NCBI GenBank assembly: GCA_023393915.1
Contig: JAEXBS010000006.1
Span: forward strand, 62,001 to 126,000
From: Bacteroidota bacterium
GTDB lineage: Bacteria > Bacteroidota > Bacteroidia > Flavobacteriales > Weeksellaceae
Reading direction: 5' to 3'
DNA: 64,000 nt
Both the position numbers and the translations under genes were made by a program. A model generated the notes under the pieces. That model searched no databases. It saw only the letters and a list, made by a program, of their open reading frames with translations, and was not told where the DNA came from. Shown here piece after piece: positions 25,442-32,879 of the stretch (position 1 is its first letter; every line of letters begins with the position of its first letter).

Positions 25442-25511
25442 TTGTCCTAGAAGGGTAGTTGAAAATGAATCGGATCGTAGTAACGTGATCATCCGACCAT
25501 TTCACCAAATA

Positions 25512-25928
25512 TTAGTTCATAGACTGAAAATCCTTGTAGTTTTTCTCATTTGCGAAATAAGCTACTTCTCCACGTTCTCCCGCTAGAACTATATAAGCGG
25601 TTGCTTTATCTACTTTTTCACCTGTTTGTGGATCTACAGCGTAGCGAACGCTTTCATCTTTAGGTAGTCTTTCTTGGCACATTTCGCAGCATCCGTAGTA
25701 AGTCTTTCCTTCTACTTCCACTACTAACTGCTCTTTTCCCATGTACTCATTGTTCACCATACAAACTAGATCACTAGGTACATGGTCTCCGACTTTAGGA
25801 TTCTGAGAACTGGTCTGAGCCATAGCGGTAGCTGTTGAGGTATTGGACTCCGATGTATTTTGCTTGCAAGCAGTAAGAGAAAGGGCTGCAAGGGCTGCAA
25901 TGCTTAAAAAAGGGATTTTGAAATTCAT
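25512..25928 (-). CDS. Lipoprotein with a TRASH/YHS-like four-Cys motif
   Basis: 138 residues: lipoprotein signal with lipobox LTAC (Cys21), a Ser/Thr-rich linker, then a domain starting VPSDLVCMVNNEYMG with GCCEMCQERLP about 35 residues later. The spacing of a Cys in VCMVNN and a CCxxC cluster resembles TRASH/YHS-type metal-binding modules used for copper or other soft metals in the periplasm. The C-terminal half (YAVDPQTGEKVDKATAY) recalls the folded part of such proteins. The gene lies next to another Cys-rich exported protein on the same strand. Metal binding is inference. Confidence 0.72.
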   Translation of the reverse strand: MNFKIPFLSIAALAALSLTACKQNTSESNTSTATAMAQTSSQNPKVGDHVPSDLVCMVNNEYMGKEQLVVEVEGKTYYGCCEMCQERLPKDESVRYAVDPQTGEKVDKATAYIVLAGERGEVAYFANEKNYKDFQSMN

Positions 25929-26046
25929 AATGTGATATTTATATTTTTTAGTATTTAATGAAATGGACTTTAAACTCTTTAAAAAAGTTTAGGTTTTACT
26001 TTTTGATTTAAATTTTGCATAGGAGTTAATATACTTTCCCTAGGAT

Positions 26047-26072
26047 AAACTATTAAAGTCAATGAATAGTTT
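26047..26072. repeat. Inverted repeat AAACTATT/AATAGTTT
   Basis: A perfect 8 bp inverted repeat with a 10-base centre lies in the gap between two minus-strand small exported protein genes, about 120 bp upstream of the lipoprotein start. It is a candidate operator. Confidence 0.4.
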
Positions 26073-26149
26073 ATAACTAATGGGTTCAAATAATCCTGTG
26101 CGTCCCTTTCGGGGATTACAGATAATTTGAGTTAATTAGCCTAGAAGAA

Positions 26150-26566
26150 TCAGATGCGATAAACGCAATGAAGTACGTAAAGTGGATTTCCTTGAATAGG
26201 AATTTTTAATTGAGAGAGAACTGGGGTAGACGCTAAGCCGAGAGTTTGACCCGGTACCAAAATAAAATCACTTCCAGTTCCATTAGGTAGGGTTTTAAGC
26301 CAAAGGTTCTCTCTTGGACTCGATACTAAAGCATCGTCTAGTATTGAGACGTTCAGTTCATTTTTGCAGCATCCGAGTTCTTTTTCTTTTGAAAGGCTCT
26401 CTTTTAAAAGACAATCTGTAGGAGAATTTTCTTCTGTTCCATTAGAGGAGGTTGCCATAGAATTCTGTCCTTGCTCCATCATTTTGCAGCAATTCTCTAC
26501 TGGAGTAAAACTCGAAAGAAGTACTAAGTAGCAAAAAGACAGGAAAAGAAGAATGAGCTTTTTCAT
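26150..26566 (-). CDS. Cysteine-rich exported protein
   Basis: 138 residues with a signal peptide (about 1-20). The mature part has two CC pairs (ENCCKMM and LGCCKNE), a Cys in TDCLL and one in the C-terminal LHCVYRI. Small exported proteins with CC pairs often lie near metal-efflux genes in Bacteroidota, but no efflux gene is here and I do not recognise the family. The neighbour downstream on the same strand is also a Cys-rich exported protein. A TATTTTTG box (minus strand, 26587-26594) is 21 bp before the start. Confidence 0.65.
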   Translation of the reverse strand: MKKLILLFLSFCYLVLLSSFTPVENCCKMMEQGQNSMATSSNGTEENSPTDCLLKESLSKEKELGCCKNELNVSILDDALVSSPRENLWLKTLPNGTGSDFILVPGQTLGLASTPVLSQLKIPIQGNPLYVLHCVYRI

Positions 26567-26586
26567 TTACCCTCAATAAGGTTCTA

Positions 26587-26594
26587 CAAAAATA
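26587..26594 (-). promoter_or_regulatory. -7 box (TATTTTTG) for the Cys-rich protein gene
   Basis: CAAAAATA on plus is TATTTTTG on minus, a full consensus match 21 bp upstream of the start codon. Confidence 0.45.
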
Positions 26595-26730
26595 AAGAAA
26601 TAAATGATTTGATTGAATCAGAAATCGAAACATTAGTCAGCTTCTATTGCCTCCTGCTTTGTAAAACTGAAAGTGCATTTTAGTACACCTTTATTCTCAT
26701 AATTTGGAGAAAGGTATCTATTACGGAGAA

Positions 26731-26754
26731 AAAAGTGCATTGTAAGGCACTTTT
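26731..26754. repeat. Hairpin AAAAGTGC/GCACTTTT
   Basis: A perfect 8 bp stem with an 8-base loop, with an A-run on one side and a T-run on the other, so it looks like a bidirectional terminator. The GTGCA core is shared with the hairpins at 6980-7030. Confidence 0.55.
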
Positions 26755-26852
26755 CATAGTAGTGGATTTTGACATTCATTGGGGTGCGTTACTGCCGAAT
26801 AAGTAAATTTCTAGAGGAAAAAGTACAGGATTTTTTTCCATTAATTATTTAC

Positions 26853-26860
26853 TAAATTTG
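26853..26860 (+). promoter_or_regulatory. -7 box (TAAATTTG) for rimO
   Basis: A full TAnnTTTG match 44 bp before the rimO ATG. Confidence 0.5.
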
Positions 26861-26904
26861 CAGACCTTAAAAAATCAGTACTTTAAGTCTTAATATCTCA
26901 CGTT

Positions 26905-28206
26905 ATGCGCACAAAATCAACCGGAAGGAAAAAAATAAATATTGTAACTCTTGGATGTTCTAAGAACGTCGTGGACTCCGAAGTTCTTATGGGACAACTC
27001 GAAGCCAGCGGAAAGGAGGTAGTGCATGAGGACAAAGGAGATATTGTAGTTATTAATACCTGTGGGTTTATTGATAACGCCAAGCAAGAGAGTATTGATA
27101 CCATACTTGATTTCGTTGAGGCCAAAGAGCGTGGAGAGGTAGAGAAGGTGTACGTGATGGGCTGCCTTTCGGAGCGTTACAAGCCGGACTTAGAGCGTGA
27201 AATCCCTAACGTGGACCAGTACTTTGGAACGCGTGATCTTCCCTTTCTATTAAAGCAACTAGGAGCGGATTACAAGCACGAACTCGTAGGTGAGAGACTA
27301 ACTACTACGCCCAAGCATTACGCTTACATGAAAATCTCGGAAGGATGTGATCGTCCGTGTTCCTTTTGCGCCATTCCTCTAATGAGAGGAGGGCACGTTT
27401 CAAAACCTATTGAAGATCTAGTGAAAGAAGCTCAGGGTCTTGCTAAGAAGGGAACAAAAGAGCTGATTCTTATCGCTCAGGATTTAACTTACTACGGGCT
27501 CGATCTTTATAAGAAAAGAGCGCTTGCTGAGTTATTAAAAGAGCTGGTAAAAGTGGAAGGAATTGAATGGATTCGTTTGCATTACGCATTCCCTAGTGGA
27601 TTTCCAGAGGACGTGCTAGAAGTGATTAAGAACGAACCTAAAGTTTGTAACTACATTGATATTCCCCTTCAACACATTAACTCGGACCTTCTAAAGTCCA
27701 TGAAAAGAGGAACCACTCATGAGAAAACCGATGCTCTTTTAGATAAGTTTAGAGAGAAAGTACCAGGAATGGCTATTCGTACAACTCTTATTGTAGGCTA
27801 CCCAGGAGAAACCCAGGAACGTTTTGAAGAAATGAAAGAGTGGGTTAAATACCAAAGGTTTGATAGACTAGGTTGTTTCACATACTCGCATGAAGAGAAC
27901 ACGGGAGCTTACGCTCTAGAGGATGATGTTCCACAAGAAGTCAAAGAAGCAAGGGTAGAGGAGATCATGAACCTTCAAAGTCAAATTTCTTGGGAGAAAA
28001 ACCAAGAAAGAATTGATCAGACTTACAAAGTCTTAATTGACAGAAAAGAAGGAGAGTACTTTATCGGAAGAACAGAGTTTGATTCTCCGGATGTAGACAA
28101 CACCGTTTTAATTGAAGCAAAAGATATTTATCTTCCAATAGGAGATTTTGTCCAAGTAAAGATCAATTCTGCAGAAGAATTTGATCTTTATGGAGAGGTG
28201 GTTTAG
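26905..28206 (+). CDS. rimO: Ribosomal protein S12 methylthiotransferase
   Basis: A 433-residue radical-SAM enzyme that methylthiolates an Asp of ribosomal protein S12. An N-terminal UPF0004 domain (INIVTLGCSKNVVDSEVLMG, INTCGFIDNAKQESID, VMGCLSERY) carries the auxiliary-cluster cysteines. The radical-SAM cluster motif is Cys148-Cys152-Cys155 in GCDRPCSFCAIP. A C-terminal TRAM domain begins near residue 370 (IDQTYKVLIDRKEGEYFIGR). The SEGC, PLMRG and PSGFPEDV segments favour RimO over MiaB. Length is normal. Confidence 0.97.
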   Translation: MRTKSTGRKKINIVTLGCSKNVVDSEVLMGQLEASGKEVVHEDKGDIVVINTCGFIDNAKQESIDTILDFVEAKERGEVEKVYVMGCLSERYKPDLEREIPNVDQYFGTRDLPFLLKQLGADYKHELVGERLTTTPKHYAYMKISEGCDRPCSFCAIPLMRGGHVSKPIEDLVKEAQGLAKKGTKELILIAQDLTYYGLDLYKKRALAELLKELVKVEGIEWIRLHYAFPSGFPEDVLEVIKNEPKVCNYIDIPLQHINSDLLKSMKRGTTHEKTDALLDKFREKVPGMAIRTTLIVGYPGETQERFEEMKEWVKYQRFDRLGCFTYSHEENTGAYALEDDVPQEVKEARVEEIMNLQSQISWEKNQERIDQTYKVLIDRKEGEYFIGRTEFDSPDVDNTVLIEAKDIYLPIGDFVQVKINSAEEFDLYGEVV

Positions 28207-28411
28207 GCTTAGAAAGCACGATTAGAAAAATCTGTTTTTCCTTGATTATTGAGTTGAATTAGCAGCTAATACTGTGTCATGTTCAATTGCGAATGCAGCG
28301 CGTTCGCATTCTCTAATTTGCGATAATTGGCTGTAAAGGTTGATTTGTCAAGTAGAAAAACCATTTCCAAGTTCAGGTTCTAACTCTTGAGCGAAATATT
28401 GGATAAGGTCC

Positions 28412-28454
28412 TTGCCAAAACAGTAGAAGGAGTGACTTCAATTTGTTTTGGTAA
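28412..28454 (+). repeat. Long stem-loop upstream of the GH97 gene
   Basis: TTGCCAAAACA (28412-28422) pairs with TGTTTTGGTAA (28444-28454) with one G-U pair, and GAAG/CTTC forms an inner stem. Confidence 0.6.
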
Positions 28455-28491
28455 CACTTATTTCGTTAGTTTTACAAAAATCTTCTAAATA

Positions 28492-28508
28492 GGGCGCTTG
28501 AAGCGTCC
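28492..28508 (+). terminator. Terminator-like hairpin 18 bp before the GH97 start
   Basis: GGGCGCT pairs with AGCGTCC around TGA (7 bp, one G-U), followed by TTTAAAATTTTA. It would end transcripts entering from rimO, or act as an attenuator for the GH97 gene. Confidence 0.55.
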
Positions 28509-28526
28509 TTTAAAATTTTAATTCTT

Positions 28527-30512
28527 ATGAAATTCAGAATTCTTTTCTCATTTCTCTTTTTATTTTCTTTTGTCCTCTTTTTTTCGCAAAAGCGCTTTGA
28601 AGTTTATTCTCCAGACAAAAGCGTTCTCATTAAAATTGAAAACAAAAAAGGCCAGCTTTTTTATTCGGTTAAGAAAGATTCCGAGTGGATTCTAAAACCC
28701 TCCCTTCTTGGATTTGAATTAAAAGAACAGGACCTAAGCGGAGATTTTAAAGTGGTCTCTTCAAAAAGAGCTACTAAAAACGAGACTTGGAATCAACCTT
28801 GGGGAGAAGAAATTGAAGTAAAAAACCATTATAATGAACTGAGTCTTTCGATTGAAAAGAAAGGAAAAGAGCCACTTTTTCTAGACCTTCGATTTAGAGC
28901 ATTTGATGACGGAATTGGATTTCGGTACGAGTTTCCAGAGCAACCTAATTTAAAAGACTTTACGATTAAAGAAGAGTTAACCGAGTTTCATTTTGCAAAG
29001 GATGCTAAGTCTTGGTCTTTATCTTCTAAAGCCCAGTTCTATGAAGGGCTTTACAGAAAGCTTCCACTATCTAAATTAGATACGGTGGCGACTCCGTTAA
29101 CCATTGAAACAGAATCTGGGAAATTCCTAGCGCTTCATGAAGCGAACCTAACGGATTATGCGGCTTTAAACTTAAGGCCTACAGAGAAGGGGACTCCAAA
29201 ACTTAAAGCCCATCTTACGCCCTGGTCCAATGGAGATCGGGTTTATGCAAGTACGCCTTCTGTATCTCCATGGAGAACTTTAATTATCGCGGACAATGCC
29301 GGAGATCTTATGCTCTCTAGACTCATGCTGAATTTAAACGAACCTAGTAGAATCAAAGACACTTCTTGGATTAAGCAAGGAAGGTACATTGGAATCTGGT
29401 GGGGAATCCACATGGAATACAATACCTGGAAAATGGGACCTAAGCACGGAGCAGAAACTTCTAATGTGCTTCATTATATTGATTTTGCGGCAAAGCATAA
29501 TTTCTCAGGAGTGCTTGTGGAAGGATGGAATACGGGATGGGAAGACTGGAAGGACTTTAGTTTTACCGAGCCTTACCCTGATTTTGATATTAAAAAGATT
29601 ACAGACTACGCTAAAGAAAAAGGAGTAAAACTCATAGGTCATCATGAGACTGGAGGTCAGATGAAACGCTACGAAGAGAATTTGGATGAGGCCTTTGCTT
29701 TTTATAAGAAGTATGGAGTAGACGCGGTAAAAACCGGATACGTCGGAAATCTCCTAGACGGAAAAGAGCTTCATGGAAGTCAGTACAGTGTAAGACATTA
29801 CAGAAAAGTTATTGAAAAAGCAGCCGAGTACGGAATCATGATTGATAACCACGAGCCCGCCATGCCAACCGGACTTCAAAGAACTTGGCCCAACTTAATG
29901 ACTCAAGAAGGAGTTAGAGGTCAAGAGTGGGACGCTTGGTCTAAAGACGGAGGAAATCCCCCTAGTCATACCACCGTTATTCCTTTCACAAGAGGGCTGG
30001 CAGGTCCAATGGACTTTACACCAGGAACTTTTCTTTTTGAAAATCCTGTGATTCCTGGAACAAGAGTATGGACTACGAAAGCAAAACAGTTGGCCTTATC
30101 GGTTATTCTTTACAGTCCACTGCAAATGGCTTCTGACAGGATTGAAAATTATAAGGAGGATCCCGCCTTTGAGTTTCTAACTACAGTTCCTACGACTTTC
30201 TCGAAAACCCTAGTTCCTGAAGCTATAATTGGAGAGTACGTAACCATAGCCAGAAGAGATGTCAATGGAAAAGACTGGTACATCGGCGGTATCACTAATG
30301 AAATACCAAGAACTTCTACAGTTAAGCTGAATTTCTTAGAAAAGGGGGCAAAGTATAAAGCTAAGGTTTTTCGTGATGGAGAAGGAGCGGACTATAAAAC
30401 CAATCCTTACCCAGTGCTTATTGAAGAAAGGGTAGTTTCGAGTGATACGGTTCTTACCATAGATTTAGCTCCTGGAGGAGGCTATGGGGTGGTCTTGAAA
30501 AGGGTTGACTAA
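28527..30512 (+). CDS. Glycoside hydrolase family 97 protein
   Basis: 661 residues with a signal peptide (about 1-21). The N-terminal beta-sandwich (VYSPDKSVLIKIENKKGQLFY) and the catalytic barrel segments are those of GH97: GIWWGIHMEYNTWKMGPKHG, LVEGWNTGWEDW and VKTGYVGN. MIDNHEPAMPTG, LMTQEGVRGQEWDAW and FTRGLAGPMDFTPG follow. Bacteroides SusB, an inverting alpha-glucosidase of GH97, uses glutamates in the HEP, QEG and GQE regions, and all are present here. Inverting alpha-glucosidase action on starch-like or other alpha-glucans is likely. No SusC/D pair is nearby, so this is not a full utilization locus. An attenuator-like hairpin precedes it. Confidence 0.94.
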   Translation: MKFRILFSFLFLFSFVLFFSQKRFEVYSPDKSVLIKIENKKGQLFYSVKKDSEWILKPSLLGFELKEQDLSGDFKVVSSKRATKNETWNQPWGEEIEVKNHYNELSLSIEKKGKEPLFLDLRFRAFDDGIGFRYEFPEQPNLKDFTIKEELTEFHFAKDAKSWSLSSKAQFYEGLYRKLPLSKLDTVATPLTIETESGKFLALHEANLTDYAALNLRPTEKGTPKLKAHLTPWSNGDRVYASTPSVSPWRTLIIADNAGDLMLSRLMLNLNEPSRIKDTSWIKQGRYIGIWWGIHMEYNTWKMGPKHGAETSNVLHYIDFAAKHNFSGVLVEGWNTGWEDWKDFSFTEPYPDFDIKKITDYAKEKGVKLIGHHETGGQMKRYEENLDEAFAFYKKYGVDAVKTGYVGNLLDGKELHGSQYSVRHYRKVIEKAAEYGIMIDNHEPAMPTGLQRTWPNLMTQEGVRGQEWDAWSKDGGNPPSHTTVIPFTRGLAGPMDFTPGTFLFENPVIPGTRVWTTKAKQLALSVILYSPLQMASDRIENYKEDPAFEFLTTVPTTFSKTLVPEAIIGEYVTIARRDVNGKDWYIGGITNEIPRTSTVKLNFLEKGAKYKAKVFRDGEGADYKTNPYPVLIEERVVSSDTVLTIDLAPGGGYGVVLKRVD

Positions 30513-30641
30513 GTAGTCGATTATAGTCCAAATAGATAGGGCTCTGAGTATTTATACAAATTGCCTCGCCCTTAAAAAAAGAACTTTAGATAAATACAGC
30601 ACATCCAAAAGTTTAGACGAAATTCAAAATACCATTAGAAA

Positions 30642-30678
30642 GAAAGAGTTCGGTAATGCACTGAGCTCTTTCGTTTTT
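30642..30678 (+). terminator. Intrinsic terminator after the GH97 gene
   Basis: GAAAGAGTTC (30642-30651) pairs with GAGCTCTTTC (30663-30672) with one G-U pair, then GTTTTT. Confidence 0.8.
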
Positions 30679-30723
30679 GGTTGAGTCTTATTCTGCCATT
30701 TCCCAAATGGTAAAACTAATCTA

Positions 30724-31245
30724 TTACTGCAGTTTTTCTTTTTGCTCAATTATCCTTTGAAGTTCCGGTACTTCAAAGTGGTTGATAATCGTTTCTCCGG
30801 TTTTAATGAATTTAGCGCTGCTTAAGTCCGCTCCGGGTACTTGACTTAGCCATTCTACGTGACTAGGTCTAGGAGATCCCGCAAGTCCCATTTCTGATAT
30901 GTTTACAGAAGCTTCTAATTCTTTTCCGTCAAGCTCTATGGTGTAGACCGAACTAATATGGAAGTTTAGATTTTTGGGCTCGGGCCATTGACTTAGTCCA
31001 AAATAGCTTAGGGGTTTGCCATAGTAGGTCGTCTCTGGCGTAGGACTTACTTCTATACGCTCTAGCTGTAGTACGATGGCACTCTTTGTTTTCATAAGTG
31101 TGCCAGAAAGAGAAAAATTTAGTGGGTTATACCTTCCTCTATCGGTAGTAGTGGTTCCCGAGATCGTGATCTTTTGAGAAAAGATGCAGGATCCACTGAA
31201 TAGAAAAAATAACACGAAAGAAAGCTTATACGTTATGGTCTTCAT
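30724..31245 (-). CDS. Exported protein of unknown function
   Basis: A 173-residue protein with a signal peptide ending near FSQ (residue about 24) and a mature part rich in beta-strand-like alternation (KITISGTTTTDRGRYNPL, NLNFHISSVYTIELDGKE, LEASVNISEMGLAGSP). No Cys in the mature part and no membrane segment after the signal. I do not recognise the family. It is a single gene convergent with GH97. Confidence 0.62.
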   Translation of the reverse strand: MKTITYKLSFVLFFLFSGSCIFSQKITISGTTTTDRGRYNPLNFSLSGTLMKTKSAIVLQLERIEVSPTPETTYYGKPLSYFGLSQWPEPKNLNFHISSVYTIELDGKELEASVNISEMGLAGSPRPSHVEWLSQVPGADLSSAKFIKTGETIINHFEVPELQRIIEQKEKLQ

Positions 31246-31538
31246 GGTTAAGGCAGTTTAGTCAAAAGTAGATTAGGGCATCTTTATTTGCAATCGCTAG
31301 GTATAGGTATTTTTAAGAGTGAAAAAGTAACAGCAAAGAACAAGTGAATTAGAATAATTGAAAGAAAAAATTCTTTTTTCTAAGGGCTTTGTTATCCAAA
31401 GAAAATCCTTCCTAAAATTCATAGAAAAAACCTTCAAATTGTTAATAACTTTTAGTTTAAAATATTGGTAATAAGGTGATTAAAGTCGTATATTTATAGT
31501 AGGAATGATTCGAAAAAGACTCCTTTCTCTCCTTCTAA
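31246..31538. other. Intergenic, nothing identified
   Basis: About 290 bp of A/T-rich sequence between divergent genes. A near-match to the -7 box (TATATTTA, about 31489-31496) lies 40 bp before the PH-domain gene, but the last base differs from consensus. No ORF or hairpin of note. Confidence 0.4.
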
Positions 31539-32144
31539 ATGTCCCTTAAAAAACACCTAAATCCCATGAATAATTTTATGTCTTTCCCGCCCATCGATCG
31601 TGAACTGCCTGTACTTTTTCGTTCTCGATTGCATTGGATCTGCTTTGTTTGGCCTCTTACGTTAATGCTGGTTGGTTTTATTGGAGTTCCCTTTCTGATC
31701 TTAGATCTAATTAAAGGGTATTTTATGATGATGTTTCCTATTGAAGTGTTTCTGACTTATTTGTTCTTTAAAGGCCTTTTTCTTTTTCTTGCCAAATGGT
31801 TTGTGAAAGTAGAGCTTACTTCGGAGTACTTACTAGTTTCAAAAGGATACTGGATGAAATCTGAAATCGATATTCCCTTAAGAAAAGTGACCAAGCATGA
31901 ACTCTTTATTCCTGTATTCGGGCAATTGCTTGATTACGGAACTTTGTACCTAAGAGCAGGAGGTTCTTCTCAAAGTGTATGCATCGCAAGACCCAGAGTG
32001 CTTAGAGCAAAGCTAAGAACGCTTTCCACAGCTCCTTATCCGCGTCGCACTAACTATTCGGGCGCGATTCCTCATGAACCGAAAATTCCAGGCAAAAACA
32101 CAGAATACAGAAAAGCCCCTTACTCCAGGTACTTAACCGGGTAG
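31539..32144 (+). CDS. Membrane protein with bacterial PH domain
   Basis: 201 residues with two membrane segments (IGVPFLILDLIKGYFMMMF region and FLTYLFFKGLFLFLAKWF) followed by a bPH2-type pleckstrin-homology-like domain: VELTSEYLLVSKGYWMKSE, DIPLRKVTKHELFIPVFGQLL and DYGTLYLRAGG. This follows the YdbS/YdbT-like pattern, where the G.LL.YGT motif ends a strand. The C-terminal 30 residues are Pro/Arg-rich and unstructured. Its role is unknown. The ATG at 31539 may be followed by a later start (Met10), which would shorten it by nine residues. Confidence 0.78.
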   Translation: MSLKKHLNPMNNFMSFPPIDRELPVLFRSRLHWICFVWPLTLMLVGFIGVPFLILDLIKGYFMMMFPIEVFLTYLFFKGLFLFLAKWFVKVELTSEYLLVSKGYWMKSEIDIPLRKVTKHELFIPVFGQLLDYGTLYLRAGGSSQSVCIARPRVLRAKLRTLSTAPYPRRTNYSGAIPHEPKIPGKNTEYRKAPYSRYLTG

Positions 32145-32187
32145 AGGGACTTAAAAAAAACAAAAAAAATTAGAATAATTTTTTAGT

Positions 32188-32388
32188 TCAACCTACTTCG
32201 AGTAGTCTCCAAGTCACTTTCTTTCCAAAGTAAAAAGGAGTGATTTGGTCTTTAGCCAGAAATAGAGTAGTGCTTACAGGACCAAGGGCTTCCCATTTAC
32301 CTTCTTTTTGGCATTTCTCACCCGAGTGGCACATAATAGCCGGTTGGGAAGCTTTGGTTTTTCGTTTTGTGATTGTGGTGTTTTCCAT
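32188..32388 (-). CDS. Small protein with CHSGEKC motif
   Basis: A 66-residue protein starting MENTTITKRK. The motif IMCHSGEKCQKEGKWEALG, then a VSTTLFLAKDQITPFYFG segment and a final KVTWRLL match a recurring layout of short bacterial proteins (Cys-x-SG-x-Cys-P-x-SG-x-W ... PPxxxxxxxVxW), but the consensus Pro is replaced here by Gln. I cannot assign a function. It starts 14 bp after a small lipoprotein gene, so the two are probably cotranscribed. The track frame extends further upstream into that gene; I prefer the ATG at 32388. Confidence 0.55.
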   Translation of the reverse strand: MENTTITKRKTKASQPAIMCHSGEKCQKEGKWEALGPVSTTLFLAKDQITPFYFGKKVTWRLLEVG

Positions 32389-32401
32389 AGGTTTGAAAAG
32401 A

Positions 32402-32620
32402 TTAAGGATTGACTTCAAGCCAGTCGTGACGGTCTTTTCTTTTGCTATAATCTGTAGTGTCTTTGGGTTTTCTCCCATCCTCTAGTTGAAGCCTTGGTCT
32501 AAGGTTTTCTAATTCAACTGTTTCTACTTTGGGCTCCAAGATGGGATCTCGATCGGTGCAAGAGATCGTAGTAAATAAAGCAATTAGAATCACAGCAAGA
32601 GCAATAAAGAAAGTTTTCAT
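32402..32620 (-). CDS. Small lipoprotein
   Basis: A 72-residue protein with a lipoprotein-type signal MKTFFIALAVILIALFTTISC (Cys21; the lipobox is imperfect), then an Asp/Glu/Lys-rich tail with no recognisable fold. It precedes the 66-residue CHSGEKC protein by 14 bp in the same direction. Neither protein is recognised; together they look like a tiny two-gene unit of an exported and a cytoplasmic protein. Confidence 0.55.
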   Translation of the reverse strand: MKTFFIALAVILIALFTTISCTDRDPILEPKVETVELENLRPRLQLEDGRKPKDTTDYSKRKDRHDWLEVNP

Positions 32621-32879
32621 AGTTCTTAAAATTTATTGGGTTAATTGTGTAGAGAATATTGTTTTCTATTCTTCAGGTAAATATAGTGGTGATGCGGGAT
32701 CAGCGCAATTTATGTAGGTCTTAGTTTAAGGTTTTACGGTCTTACTTCTTAAGTTGTTCCCTGTATAATCATAGTTCTAGTTCCTTCTGACTGACATTCT
32801 ACAGAAAACCGATAATTAATCTATCTTAACCCCGATGAAATAAGGAAAAATTGATATATTTCGATTTATATCTTTTGAA

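Larger units (their letters stand above)
25100..25511. other. Hairpin-dense intergenic region between convergent genes
   Basis: A 410 bp stretch with no ORF but a series of stem-loops. These are TTAGGCT/AGCCTAA (25131-25147), CTATGA/TCATAG (about 25154-25188), a nested hairpin at 25228-25273, ACTAC-ttcg-GTAGT (about 25377-25391), GCCAGCT/AGCTGGC (25410-25441) and a nested TGAAAATG..CATTTCA structure (25460-25504). Too many for a simple bidirectional terminator; could be a structured RNA or palindromic repeats. Confidence 0.6.
26595..26904. other. Divergent intergenic region with GTGCA hairpins
   Basis: Between the minus-strand Cys-rich gene and rimO. It holds AAAGTGCATT (26670-26679, imperfect hairpin to GTACACC), a CCTTT.TTCTC/GAGAAAGG pair, a perfect AAAAGTGC/GCACTTTT hairpin (26731-26754), and the rimO -7 box (26853-26860). 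No ORF was found between the divergent genes that these hairpins would terminate. Confidence 0.5.
28207..28526. other. Structured intergenic region before the GH97 gene
   Basis: 320 bp with no ORF. It has GC-rich overlapping pairs TGCGAA/TTCGCA and GAATGC/GCATTC (about 28289-28316), an 11 bp stem at 28412-28454 and a terminator-like hairpin at 28492-28508. The order (large stem-loop, then hairpin, then gene) resembles a leader RNA or a small RNA with its own terminator. No riboswitch class is recognised. Confidence 0.5.

Noticed and set aside
25100..25511. CRISPR array or tRNA cluster suggested by repeated stems after recX
   Set aside because: The stems differ in sequence, there is no regular repeat-spacer spacing and no cloverleaf or CCA end.
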